A DNA stretch of 57,489 nucleotides, taken from positions 1-57,489 of the forward strand of contig JABWAU010000008.1 in assembly GCA_013360875.1 (NCBI GenBank). The letters run 5' to 3'. Below are positions 32,251 through 44,378 of this stretch, piece by piece (position 1 is the first letter of the stretch; each line of letters begins with the position of its first letter). The notes beneath the pieces are model-generated. The model ran no database searches and was not told the DNA's origin. It was given only the letters and a program-made list of their open reading frames with translations. Origin of the DNA: Anaerolineales bacterium (GTDB lineage: Bacteria; Chloroflexota; Anaerolineae; Anaerolineales; Villigracilaceae). A program made the position numbers and the translations under genes.

Positions 32251-33375
32251 ATGCACCTGCCCCTCGATCAAATCCTCAAAGGCGATTGCGTCGAAATCCT
32301 GAATTCCCTACCCGAAAGATCCGTTGACCTGATCTTCGCCGACCCGCCCTACAACCTGCAACTGAAAAACGAGTTGCATCGTCCCAATATGACCAAAGTG
32401 GACGCGGTTGACGACCATTGGGATCGGTTCGATTCCTTCGAGGCTTATGACGAATTCACCCGCAAATGGTTGGCGGCTTGCAAGCGGGTCTTGAAACCCA
32501 CAGGCGCGATCTGGGTGATCGGCTCGTATCACAACATTTTCCGAGTCGGGACGATCATGCAGGATTTGGGGTTTTGGATCCTGAACGACGTGATCTGGGT
32601 CAAGACGAATCCCATGCCGAATTTTCGCGGCGTGAGATTTACCAACGCGCACGAAACGTTGATTTGGGCGAGTACCGGCAAGGGAGCGAGATATACGTTC
32701 AATCACCAGGCGATGAAGGGTTTGAACGAGGAAAAGCAGATGCGTTCCGATTGGTGGCTGTTGTCCCTGGCGACCGGCGCGGAACGCCTCAAGGACGCGA
32801 ACGGCGAGAAAGCGCACTCCACTCAAAAACCCGAGGCTTTGCTTTACAGGGTAATTCTCTCATCGAGCAATCCCGGCGACGTTGTTCTCGACCCGTTCTT
32901 TGGGAGCGGCACAACAGGAGCAGTGGCGAAAAAACTTCATCGAAACTGGATCGGAATCGAGCGCGAGGAAAGTTACGTCAGGGTCGCGCAAAAGAGGATT
33001 GATGCCGTCGAGCCGGAGTTGTTCGATCCTCATGCTTTCGACGTGAAAAGCAAAGGCAAATCCGCGCCAAAGGTGGAGTTTTCCGCGCTCGTCGAAAACG
33101 GTTACCTGCGGCCGGGTCAAAAACTGTTTTTCTCCAGAGATAAATCCCGCTATGCCACCATTAAACCCGACGCCCGCCTTCGCACGGCGGACGGTTTCGA
33201 AGGGAGCATTCACAAGGCTGGAAGTCATTACATGAACGGCGCCCCCTGTAACGGCTGGGAACATTGGTATCTGCGGCAGGGAAACGGCGGTCTGATCAGC
33301 CTTGGCGAAGTGCGCGAAAAGATCAGAGTTGCATTTTACAGCCAGCCATTGTATAGTGAGGCTCGTCAAAGGTGA
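32251..33375 (+). CDS. CcrM-type orphan N6-adenine DNA methyltransferase
   Basis: A 374-residue beta-class methyltransferase. Motif IV IFADPPYNLQL (28-38) is followed by the CcrM-specific stretch KVDAVDDHWDRFDSFEAYDEF, then VIGSYHNIFRVG, DLGFWILNDVIWVKTNPMPN, and motif I DPFFGSGTTG (about 214-223). These match Caulobacter CcrM/HinfI-type enzymes closely, which methylate adenine in GANTC. The C-terminal 100 residues (about 275-370, LVENGYLRPGQKLFF...ADGFEGSIHKAGS...PCNGWEHW) are a RAMA-type DNA-reading domain, also found in CcrM. No restriction gene is adjacent, so it is an orphan, probably epigenetic. GGAG lies 10 nt before the ATG. Confidence 0.92.
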   Translation: MHLPLDQILKGDCVEILNSLPERSVDLIFADPPYNLQLKNELHRPNMTKVDAVDDHWDRFDSFEAYDEFTRKWLAACKRVLKPTGAIWVIGSYHNIFRVGTIMQDLGFWILNDVIWVKTNPMPNFRGVRFTNAHETLIWASTGKGARYTFNHQAMKGLNEEKQMRSDWWLLSLATGAERLKDANGEKAHSTQKPEALLYRVILSSSNPGDVVLDPFFGSGTTGAVAKKLHRNWIGIEREESYVRVAQKRIDAVEPELFDPHAFDVKSKGKSAPKVEFSALVENGYLRPGQKLFFSRDKSRYATIKPDARLRTADGFEGSIHKAGSHYMNGAPCNGWEHWYLRQGNGGLISLGEVREKIRVAFYSQPLYSEARQR

Positions 33376-33381
33376 TTCAAC

Positions 33382-33783
33382 ATGACCGAACTGACCATTA
33401 CCGCCTCTAAGATCCAGGGGGATGTGGATGTGACCGTTTTGCATCTGAAAGGTCACTTGCACGGACCCACCGAACGCGACCTGCTCGACCGAGCCCGCCA
33501 GGCACATGAGGATGGGGCAAGGCATTTGCTTCTCGATATGTCGGAGTTGGAGGTCATCGCCAGCGTGGGTCTGCGCGCGCTCCAGATCATCTTCAAACAG
33601 TTCACGCCCCAGGACGACCTGGAGGCGATGAAGCAGCGCGGCGGCGAACCATACAAATCCCCATACCTGAAACTGGTCTGTCCGAACCCGCAGATCTACT
33701 ACATCCTGAGCATCACGGGCTTCCTGCAAAACATTCCGCTCTTCAACGACGTCGAGGACGCGGTCAATTCATTTTCCGCCTGA
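33382..33783 (+). CDS. STAS-domain protein (anti-sigma antagonist-like)
   Basis: A 133-residue STAS protein of the SpoIIAA/RsbV type, a class that binds kinase/anti-sigma partners. The core is HLKGHLHGPTERDLLDRARQA, then HLLLDMSELEVIASVGLRALQII (48-70). In the classical site DSSG the second Ser is phosphorylated; here the sequence is ASVG (60-63), with Val at that position, so switching by phosphorylation at the usual place is doubtful. A 30-residue insert (FTPQDDLEAMKQRGGEPYKS) separates core and final helix. It starts 6 nt after the methyltransferase stop, so they are probably one operon, and it overlaps the converging glycosyltransferase by 15 nt. Confidence 0.8.
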   Translation: MTELTITASKIQGDVDVTVLHLKGHLHGPTERDLLDRARQAHEDGARHLLLDMSELEVIASVGLRALQIIFKQFTPQDDLEAMKQRGGEPYKSPYLKLVCPNPQIYYILSITGFLQNIPLFNDVEDAVNSFSA

Positions 33784-34869
33784 CGCGTTCAACGCCGTCA
33801 CGAACGTTTCAACCATCCGTTCGATATTGATCTCCTCCTTCACGATCCGGTACGACTCCTCCCCCATCCTTCGCAGGCGCGCTGCATCCGACAGCGCGTC
33901 TTTCATCGTGGACACCAGCGCGTCGTAATCATCGGATGGGATTTGCCAGCCATTCCCCCTGCGGACCAAATCATCCTGTGTGCCATCCCCTTGCGCGACG
34001 ATGACGGGGAGGCCGTAACTCATCGCCTCCTGGACGGCAAGCCCCCCGGTTCCGGGCAGGACGAAGAGATCTGCCTCCTCGAAATAAGCCTTTAACTCCG
34101 CCCCATGCCTTGCTCCCGCAAACTCCGCGAAGGGATAAATTTCCTCCGCCAGCCGTTCGAGCGACTCGCGCTCGGGACCATCGCCGACGATGACCAGCCT
34201 CACGTTTTGGATTTCGGCGCACGCGCCCAGCAGCAGGTCCACGTTTTTACGGGCTTGCAGGCGTCCCACAAAAAGGACGCAGGGTTGTCCATCGGTGAAG
34301 GAAGGGGGTCGTTCGGGCAACTCCCAGGTCGGCGAAGGGGAAACGGAATTATGCGCGACGAAGAGGTAATCCACCGGGAATCCCTCCCTGGCGTATTCGT
34401 CCGCGCCGCGTCGACTGTATGCGATCATCGCATCGAACTGGCTGAGGAAGGAGAGTCTTCTTCGTTCGCGGAATCCAGCCAAAGGTCCGGAAAGAGGCGG
34501 GAAACCCAATCCCCAGCCGATGACGGGTCTGTCCCTTTCGCGCATCCATCTCACCGCCGCAGGCGTGGAAAGATAACGCGCGTTGGCTTCCACGATCAAC
34601 GCGTCGGGGTCCCATTCCTCCAGCCAGTCCAACAATCCCTTTTGATAGCACAAATAAAAACTCCCGCCGAACAAATGAATGTTCCTGCCGGGCGTGTAAC
34701 CCGCAACTTGTAATTTGTCCGCTACTGTAATGCCCTCGTTCGCGCGCGGCAAGCCCGTGAACAGACTCATTCCTCCGTCGCAGGCGGAGGCGAGCAGATC
34801 GAAAAACGGAACGCGATACGCGGGGAGGACGCGTTGTTGCAGCGCGAGTTTGCCGGGAAAACGGATCAT
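33769..34869 (-). CDS. Glycosyltransferase family 4-type
   Basis: A 366-residue GT-B protein. The C-terminal donor-binding half has PCVLFVGRLQARKNVDLLL (about 195-215), VRLVIVGDGPERESLERLA (about 228-246) and the EX7E-type block VLPGTGGLAVQEAMSYGLPVIV (about 275-296). This is the GT1/GT4 pattern for nucleotide-sugar donors. The N-terminal acceptor half starts GKLALQQRVLPAYRVPFFDLLA, typical of cell-surface polysaccharide enzymes. The start overlaps the SnoaL-like gene by 4 nt (ATGA), so translation is coupled. Donor and acceptor are unknown. A second such enzyme lies at 35306-36313, so the three genes form a sugar-transfer operon. Confidence 0.88.
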   Translation of the reverse strand: MIRFPGKLALQQRVLPAYRVPFFDLLASACDGGMSLFTGLPRANEGITVADKLQVAGYTPGRNIHLFGGSFYLCYQKGLLDWLEEWDPDALIVEANARYLSTPAAVRWMRERDRPVIGWGLGFPPLSGPLAGFRERRRLSFLSQFDAMIAYSRRGADEYAREGFPVDYLFVAHNSVSPSPTWELPERPPSFTDGQPCVLFVGRLQARKNVDLLLGACAEIQNVRLVIVGDGPERESLERLAEEIYPFAEFAGARHGAELKAYFEEADLFVLPGTGGLAVQEAMSYGLPVIVAQGDGTQDDLVRRGNGWQIPSDDYDALVSTMKDALSDAARLRRMGEESYRIVKEEINIERMVETFVTALNASGGK

Positions 34870-35297
34870 GGTTGAATGTGCGGCGCCTGCCAGGCGGGCG
34901 ATTTATGGACGTGAACGACCTTCCACGCGCCGCCGAGTTTCACCATCACGCGGCTTTCGTTGTGCGCCGCCACTTTCACGCCTTCGGGCGCCGCCGTGCT
35001 GATGAGCAGGGTGTAACTGGCGATGGCAGTATCGCCGTATCGTTGAACGCGCAGATTGGAGAGATCGAAGCGCGTCGGGGATTTTGCCTTCCCCTCCGCG
35101 CCGAAGACCATTCCCCGTTCGGCATTGGAAACCATCATGAACTCATGGAAGGGCAGTCCGTCAATGCGGTGTGGCGTGACCCACCACTCGTAAAGCGTCA
35201 GGTCCTCGGCGGCGGTCTCGTTGTAAGCCTGCGTGTCGTTATCCTGTATGGCTTGCAGATGCGTTTTCAAGAATTCGACGACTTCATCGTTAGACAT
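34866..35297 (-). CDS. SnoaL/DUF4440-like protein
   Basis: A 143-residue protein of the cone-shaped alpha+beta NTF2 fold: helix VVEFLKTHLQAIQDNDTQAYNETAAEDLTLYEWWV, then HEFMMVSNAE and strands DLSNLRVQRYGDTAIASYTLLIS and ESRVMVKLGGAWKVVHVHKS. The final W-K-V-V-H-x-H is typical of DUF4440/CaMKII-association-type members. No catalytic function can be stated. It lies between two glycosyltransferase genes, overlaps the next by 4 nt, and follows the preceding by 8 nt. Confidence 0.75.
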   Translation of the reverse strand: MSNDEVVEFLKTHLQAIQDNDTQAYNETAAEDLTLYEWWVTPHRIDGLPFHEFMMVSNAERGMVFGAEGKAKSPTRFDLSNLRVQRYGDTAIASYTLLISTAAPEGVKVAAHNESRVMVKLGGAWKVVHVHKSPAWQAPHIQP

Positions 35298-35305
35298 GTT
35301 GACTC

Positions 35306-36313
35306 CTAACCAAAAAGAACCTCCAGGTATTTATCCACCATCCCCTTCAATCCCAAATTTCTTTCCGCCTGTTCGCGCGCGTGTTTTCTGAATTTCTCAT
35401 TGTCCTGTAAAACCTCCTCCGCTGCGTTGACGAGCGCTTGAATGTTCGGCTGTTCCAATTTCCATTGATTTGCGCCGTAAGGCACGAGACGACCTGCATC
35501 TCCCTGCACGAGTTCGGATAACGAACCCGTATCGAAACCGACGACGGGCAGTCCGCACGCCAGCGCCTCGACCACCGAGTTGGGGCAGGGCGGATTCACC
35601 TCCGCGGAAAACAGCAGGTGGGAGGAACGCATCAGCCAGGGGATTTGCTCGCGCTTGACCGCCCCCATGAATTTGATGCGGAAGGCAGGCTGATCTTCCA
35701 GTTTGTTTTTGGTGCGCGAGTCCACCCGCCCGACGATGTTCAGTTCGATCTTGTATTTTCGCGAAAGTTGCCTTGCGAGTTCCACCGCGTGGAACAGCCC
35801 GGAGTTCAAAGCGCCTGCCAGGCTCCCTTCCACGATCAACAATCGCCGGTGCATGGACGGGCGTTCGTGCAAACCGTCCGGGGTATATTGATCCAGGTCC
35901 ACGCCGTTGAGGATCACCGACGAGGGAACGCGCGCGGGACGATACCACTCCTCCCACCAGCGCCTGATGAACTGGCTCTGATAGATCACGCGATCAGCCA
36001 GCCTCCTGCGAATGAACGAAAGATTCCAATTGCCGTACGCGGCGCGAAGCGTATAGCGCAATCCCGCCCAGCGGACGCGATGCACCCAGTTGATCCCGTC
36101 GAGGCGCTGCGCGATCCGCCCTCCGCGACGATGCGCTCTCCATAACGGAAGCAAACGCCGGGTCCCCGCGAGAACGAGGATGGCGTCCGAAGATTCGGAG
36201 AGGTCGTAAGTCACGTCCACGCCGCGGGCGCGAAGTCCGTTTTCGAATTTGAGTCGAAAGGACGCGACTCCGGCAAGTCCTTCCACGCGCGGCGCGATGC
36301 AAATTCGAGGCAT
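35306..36313 (-). CDS. Glycosyltransferase family 4-type
   Basis: A 335-residue GT-B protein. The acceptor half has RICIAPRVEGLAGVASFRLKFENGLRARGVDV; the donor half has SVILNGVDLDQYTPDG, LLIVEGSLAGALNSGL, IELNIVGRVDSRTK and the EX7E-type block PPCPNSVVEALACGLPVVGFDTGSLSELV (about 250-278). The PCPNSVVEALACG signature is typical of GT4 enzymes of surface glycan synthesis. The ATG at 36313 is preferred to a GTG at 36334 because TATAAT ends 6 nt upstream of it. It is first of the three-gene sugar-transfer operon. Confidence 0.88.
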   Translation of the reverse strand: MPRICIAPRVEGLAGVASFRLKFENGLRARGVDVTYDLSESSDAILVLAGTRRLLPLWRAHRRGGRIAQRLDGINWVHRVRWAGLRYTLRAAYGNWNLSFIRRRLADRVIYQSQFIRRWWEEWYRPARVPSSVILNGVDLDQYTPDGLHERPSMHRRLLIVEGSLAGALNSGLFHAVELARQLSRKYKIELNIVGRVDSRTKNKLEDQPAFRIKFMGAVKREQIPWLMRSSHLLFSAEVNPPCPNSVVEALACGLPVVGFDTGSLSELVQGDAGRLVPYGANQWKLEQPNIQALVNAAEEVLQDNEKFRKHAREQAERNLGLKGMVDKYLEVLFG

Positions 36314-36319
36314 GGGTTT

Positions 36320-36325
36320 ATTATA
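36320..36325 (-). promoter_or_regulatory. -10 element for leaderless transcript
   Basis: On the minus strand TATAAT is followed by AAACCC and then the ATG of the glycosyltransferase. A start site 6-7 nt after the -10 would fall on the A of ATG, giving a leaderless mRNA. No clear -35 is seen. Confidence 0.5.
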
Positions 36326-36448
36326 GCCGCTCACGCCGGGCGGAAGGTCGTGCGAACGCGGGAACGGTGATCGGAGCGCGCTTCGTCTCCATCGCGTTCC
36401 ACTCAGCGCAAGCAGGATTTTGTGGTTAAATTAACGCAGGAGGCTCAC

Positions 36449-37852
36449 ATGCTAAATCCCGATCCCGATTTTGTCGCGTTCCTGAGGGAATACCCAACAT
36501 ACCCAACGACACACCTCATTGACGATTTGCGCGCGGTGGAATACGCGCGCCTCGATCTCGGCGGGCATATCTACCTCGATTACACAGGCGGCGGGTTGTA
36601 TGCCGATTCGCAATTGCGCCGTCATCACCGCCTGCTTGCCGAACACGTATTCGGCAACCCTCATTCGGGCAACCCCACTTCGCAGGCGGCGACCCAACTG
36701 GTCGAACACGCGCGCGAATACGTATTGAAATTTTTCAACGCCGATCCCGATGAATACGTCGCGATCTTCACGCCGAACGCGAGCGGCGCGTTGAAACTGG
36801 TCGGCGAATCGTATCCCTTCGCAAACGGGCGTTATCTTTTGACATTCGACAACCACAACTCGGTGAACGGGATCCGTGAATTCGCACACGCGCGCGGCGC
36901 GGAGGTCTCGTACATTCCCATCGCGCTGCCTGATATGCGCGTGGACGCCTCGCAACTGGACCGTGAACTGGCTCAGCCTTCGAGGAACGGACACAATCTT
37001 TTTGCCTATCCCGCCCAATCCAACTTCTCCTCCGTCAAGCATCCGCTCGAATGGATCGAAAAAGCGCATGCACACGGCTGGGACGTTCTGCTCGACGCGG
37101 CAGCGTTCGTGCCGACGAACCCTCTTGATTTGAACGACGTCAAACCGGACTTCGTTCCGATCTCGTTCTATAAGATGTTCGGTTATCCCACCGGCATAGG
37201 CGCGTTGATTGCGCGCAAAAAGGCGCTGGAAAAACTGCATCGTCCCTGGTTCGCGGGCGGGACGATCACGGTCGCTTCGGTGCAGGGGGGTAAATACTAC
37301 CTGGCGGACGGCGCGACGGCGTTCGAGGACGGGACGATTGATTACCTCGACATCCCTGCGGTGGAGATCGGGTTGAAACACATCGAGTCAATCGGGTATG
37401 ACGTGATCCGCGAACGCGTCCATTGCCTGACCGGGTGGCTGTTGAAAAATCTTGCCGAAATGAAACACAGCACGGGTGTCCCACTGGTGCGGGTTTATGG
37501 ACCGACCCGAATGGAGGGAAGAGGCGGCGCGGTGACGGTCAACTTTTACGACAGCAAAGATAACGCCATTGACCATCGCTACATTGAGGAGGAAGCCAAT
37601 AAGGTCAACATCTCCCTGCGGACGGGATGCTTCTGCAACCCCGGCGCGGGAGAGGTGGCGCTCCAAATCTCCCGCGTGGAACTGGACGTCTGCTTTACTT
37701 CGCCCGGTCACGAGGAGAGGTTATCCATTGACGATTTCCGGCTTTGCATTGACGGCAAGTCCAGTGGAGCGGTTCGCATTTCCGTGGGTCTGGTCACGAA
37801 TTTCAACGACGTACAGGCGTTTTTGTCGTTCGCTCGGGGATTGCTCGGTTAG
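36449..37852 (+). CDS. Class V aminotransferase, molybdenum-cofactor-sulfurase-like
   Basis: A 467-residue PLP enzyme. Features are YLDYTGGGLYADSQLRRH (about 43-60), HVFGNPHSGNPTSQAA, IFTPNASGALKLVGESYPF (PLP-phosphate loop) and LLDAAAFVPTNPLDL. The Schiff-base lysine lies in ISFYKMFGYPTGIGALI (about 238-254), which is the form found in molybdenum cofactor sulfurases rather than in IscS/SufS. A Cys-loop, LRTGCFCNPGAGE (about 390-402), could act as the persulfide site. The C-terminal MOSC domain of eukaryotic MOCOS is absent. GGAGG precedes the ATG by 6 nt. Substrate is not decided; cysteine desulfuration is likely. The CPBP protease gene follows after 10 nt. Confidence 0.8.
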   Translation: MLNPDPDFVAFLREYPTYPTTHLIDDLRAVEYARLDLGGHIYLDYTGGGLYADSQLRRHHRLLAEHVFGNPHSGNPTSQAATQLVEHAREYVLKFFNADPDEYVAIFTPNASGALKLVGESYPFANGRYLLTFDNHNSVNGIREFAHARGAEVSYIPIALPDMRVDASQLDRELAQPSRNGHNLFAYPAQSNFSSVKHPLEWIEKAHAHGWDVLLDAAAFVPTNPLDLNDVKPDFVPISFYKMFGYPTGIGALIARKKALEKLHRPWFAGGTITVASVQGGKYYLADGATAFEDGTIDYLDIPAVEIGLKHIESIGYDVIRERVHCLTGWLLKNLAEMKHSTGVPLVRVYGPTRMEGRGGAVTVNFYDSKDNAIDHRYIEEEANKVNISLRTGCFCNPGAGEVALQISRVELDVCFTSPGHEERLSIDDFRLCIDGKSSGAVRISVGLVTNFNDVQAFLSFARGLLG

Positions 37853-37862
37853 GGAAAACATC

Positions 37863-38681
37863 ATGCTCAAACGTAATCCCGTTCTGTGGTTTTATTTGTT
37901 TGCCTTCGCGGTTTCCTGGGCTGGCATGATGCCCATGATGTTATATGGGCGCGGTTCCTTTCCTTTTACGTCGCCGGCGTTCAATGCGATGGGCGGTCTC
38001 GGTCCGACCATCGCGGCGATCGTCGTCGTCATTGCGTTGAAAGGCAGCGCGGGGATAAAAGAATTGTTCCGCCCTCTTTTATGGGGACGCGTTGGAATCC
38101 AATGGTATCTCGCCGCCTTTTTGGGGATGCCATTGCTGGCTGGAGCAGGGCTCGTCCCGCTCTCCCTGCTCAATGGCATAACCCCGGATTGGGGTCAATT
38201 CGGTCCATGGATCGGAGTCCTGCCGATATTCCTGATCAATCTGCTTTCGAACGTTTGGGAGGAGATCGGCTGGCGCGGTTTTGCCCTGCCCCACCTGCAA
38301 AGCCGCCACAAAGCCCTGACGGCAAGCCTGATCGTGGGAGTTCCATGGGCGGTCTGGCATTTCCCCCTTTTATTCGACCCGCTCCACCCCATGTCCAATT
38401 TCCCCTGGTATTGGGTCGTGATCAACATGACCGCCATGTCGGTTATCTATGCCTGGTTTTACAATAACACACGGAGCAGTCTGCTTCTGGTCACGCTGTT
38501 CCATGCCGCCTCAAACACGGCAGCCTTTGCCCTGAGCGCCGCCATCCCTGCGGAAGCGTTCGCTTTGCACTATAAATACCTGACCCTGGCGATCGTCGTT
38601 GCGGCGGTCGTTGTGGTTTTCGTTTTTGGAGCCGGGTCTCTGTCCCGCCAGGTGGATATGCCGGTTGTGATACAGGATTGA
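37863..38681 (+). CDS. CPBP-family intramembrane protease
   Basis: A 272-residue polytopic protein with about seven helices. The CPBP/CAAX-protease motifs are EEIGWRGFALPHLQ (about 132-145, Glu-Glu), ASLIVGVPWAVWHFPLL (His in the second motif) and TLFHAASNTAAFAL (His/Asn in the third). Together these are the intramembrane glutamic-protease site. Such proteins process prenylated or other membrane proteins or serve in bacteriocin immunity; the target here is unknown. It starts 10 nt after the MoCo-sulfurase-like gene, so they may be co-transcribed. Confidence 0.88.
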   Translation: MLKRNPVLWFYLFAFAVSWAGMMPMMLYGRGSFPFTSPAFNAMGGLGPTIAAIVVVIALKGSAGIKELFRPLLWGRVGIQWYLAAFLGMPLLAGAGLVPLSLLNGITPDWGQFGPWIGVLPIFLINLLSNVWEEIGWRGFALPHLQSRHKALTASLIVGVPWAVWHFPLLFDPLHPMSNFPWYWVVINMTAMSVIYAWFYNNTRSSLLLVTLFHAASNTAAFALSAAIPAEAFALHYKYLTLAIVVAAVVVVFVFGAGSLSRQVDMPVVIQD

Positions 38682-38744
38682 CGACGCTCGCAACCTCCCT
38701 TGCGATGAGCATTGTGATTCAGATAAAAATCTGATGAGATTTTC

Positions 38745-38772
38745 TTGACTTCCGTCTCTTTCCGCGTATAAT
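38745..38772 (+). promoter_or_regulatory. Promoter of rpoC
   Basis: TTGACT (38745-38750), 16-nt spacer, TATAAT (38767-38772): a near-consensus housekeeping sigma-factor promoter. It would produce a leader of about 145 nt before the GTG start of rpoC. Confidence 0.8.
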
Positions 38773-38807
38773 TGCCCCCGTTGGATGAAATTAGACGAGA
38801 AACCACC

Positions 38808-38849
38808 GCAAGCGCTTGAGAAGAACTCTCGAAGCGCTTGCCTTTGTTT
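38808..38849 (+). terminator. Attenuator-like hairpin in the rpoC leader
   Basis: GCAAGCGCTTGAGA (38808-38821) pairs with TCTC-AAGCGCTTGC (38827-38841) and is followed by CTTTGTTT. This is a terminator shape between the promoter and the gene, so it may attenuate rpoC transcription or bind a regulator. A small hairpin GGACG...CGTCC follows at about 38862-38880. Confidence 0.55.
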
Positions 38850-38924
38850 GTCTCTTGAACAGGACGACTATACGCCGTCCAGGTACTTGCTGAACGATTT
38901 TATTCTTTCAAAGGAGAGGACCCA

Positions 38925-43178
<4,254 letters not shown>

Positions 43179-43220
43179 CCCGAACAAGCGCGCGGCGCTT
43201 TGACATTTCGTAACGAACGA

Positions 43221-43247
43221 GCCGGCCCGTTTGACGGGCCGGCTTTT
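43221..43247 (+). terminator. Intrinsic terminator after rpoC
   Basis: GCCGGCCCG (43221-43229), loop TTTGA, CGGGCCGGC (43235-43243), then TTTTCGTTT: a textbook Rho-independent terminator 43 nt after the rpoC stop. Confidence 0.92.
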
Positions 43248-43327
43248 CGTTTGGCGGGAGGTCCTTTCGTCGCGAAGGTGGCGGGAGGATTTGGTATTAT
43301 GATTGTGAATCGAGCGAAAGGAGTATC

Positions 43328-44179
43328 ATGGCAAAGCGACATCCCATCCTCGGATCCGCGATCGTTTTGTTGACGGCGTCCCTCGCGTGCAGTCCATCCG
43401 TTTCGATTCCTTCCGCGGACCCGAACGCGTTCAACACATCCATCGCGCAGACCGTGATTGCGCGCCAGACGGAGGCGGCTTTGATGAACCCCGCAACGGC
43501 GACGTTTACCTCCACGCCCGAAACGCCGACATTGACCCTCGAACCCACCCTCTCCGCCACCCCGGATTTTACGTCCACGCCGACGATACCTCTCATCAGC
43601 GTCTCGGTGGATACGAACTGTCGGACGGGTCCTGGGGTGATCTTTGAGAGGGTGGGAATATTGCTCGTGGGCGAAACAGCTGAAATCGTCGGGAGAGAAC
43701 CGAAGGGGGAGTATTGGTACATCCGCAACCCGGACGCGGATCCCGAATATTGCTGGGTCTGGGGCGAATACGCCACCATCAGCGGAAACACCCTTTATTT
43801 GCAGTATATGTCTCCTCCATCCCCGCCCATCACAAGTTTTACCGTATCCTTCGAGAAACTGGAAACGTGCGTCGTCTGGTGGGTGGATTTGAGGATCGTC
43901 AATAACAGCGGCGCCCCGTTCAGATCCTTTTCATTGACCGTGAGCGACGCAGGCGCGAATACGGCTCTTTCTCTGACAGAGAATAAATTTACAAACAACG
44001 ACGGTTGCGGCGTATCCAACACGATGGACTCGGTGGTCGTCGGGGGCGCGGCAACAGTCAGTTCCCCGCCTTTCGGATACAACCCCAGTGGGCATAACCT
44101 CAACGCGAAGATCACGGTTTGCACGGAGGCAAACCAGCAGGGTGCCTGCCTGACAAGGGAAATCACTTTCACCCCGTAG
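43328..44179 (+). CDS. SH3-domain lipoprotein, copy 1
   Basis: A 283-residue exported protein. N-terminal signal peptide with lipobox SLAC (Cys21, LLTASLAC). A Thr/Pro-rich spacer (about 53-88, TFTSTPETPTLTLEP) follows. Residues about 92-150 are an SH3b-type domain (ISVSVDTNCRTGPGVIFERV...YWYIRNPDADPEYCWVWGEYATI). The C-terminal 125 residues are a beta-sandwich-like domain (FEKLETCVVWWVDLRIVNNSG, SDAGANTALSLTENKF). It is probably anchored outside the membrane and may bind peptidoglycan or surface glycan. It is a tandem duplicate of the gene at 44379. The start lies in AAAGGAGTATC. Confidence 0.85.
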   Translation: MAKRHPILGSAIVLLTASLACSPSVSIPSADPNAFNTSIAQTVIARQTEAALMNPATATFTSTPETPTLTLEPTLSATPDFTSTPTIPLISVSVDTNCRTGPGVIFERVGILLVGETAEIVGREPKGEYWYIRNPDADPEYCWVWGEYATISGNTLYLQYMSPPSPPITSFTVSFEKLETCVVWWVDLRIVNNSGAPFRSFSLTVSDAGANTALSLTENKFTNNDGCGVSNTMDSVVVGGAATVSSPPFGYNPSGHNLNAKITVCTEANQQGACLTREITFTP

Positions 44180-44378
44180 CGTGGAGTTCGTTCCGCAACG
44201 AAACGCGATATTGCAAAACGTACCGCGGCATGGAATCCTTTTTCTTCCCGAGACGCACGGGAAAACTGCGGCACGGTCATCGCGCGGATTGGGAATGAAG
44301 GACGTCAACGGAACAGATTTTAGACACTGGACGTCCATAAGAACAGGCGTATGATTGTTAATAAGTGGAAGGAGAAAC

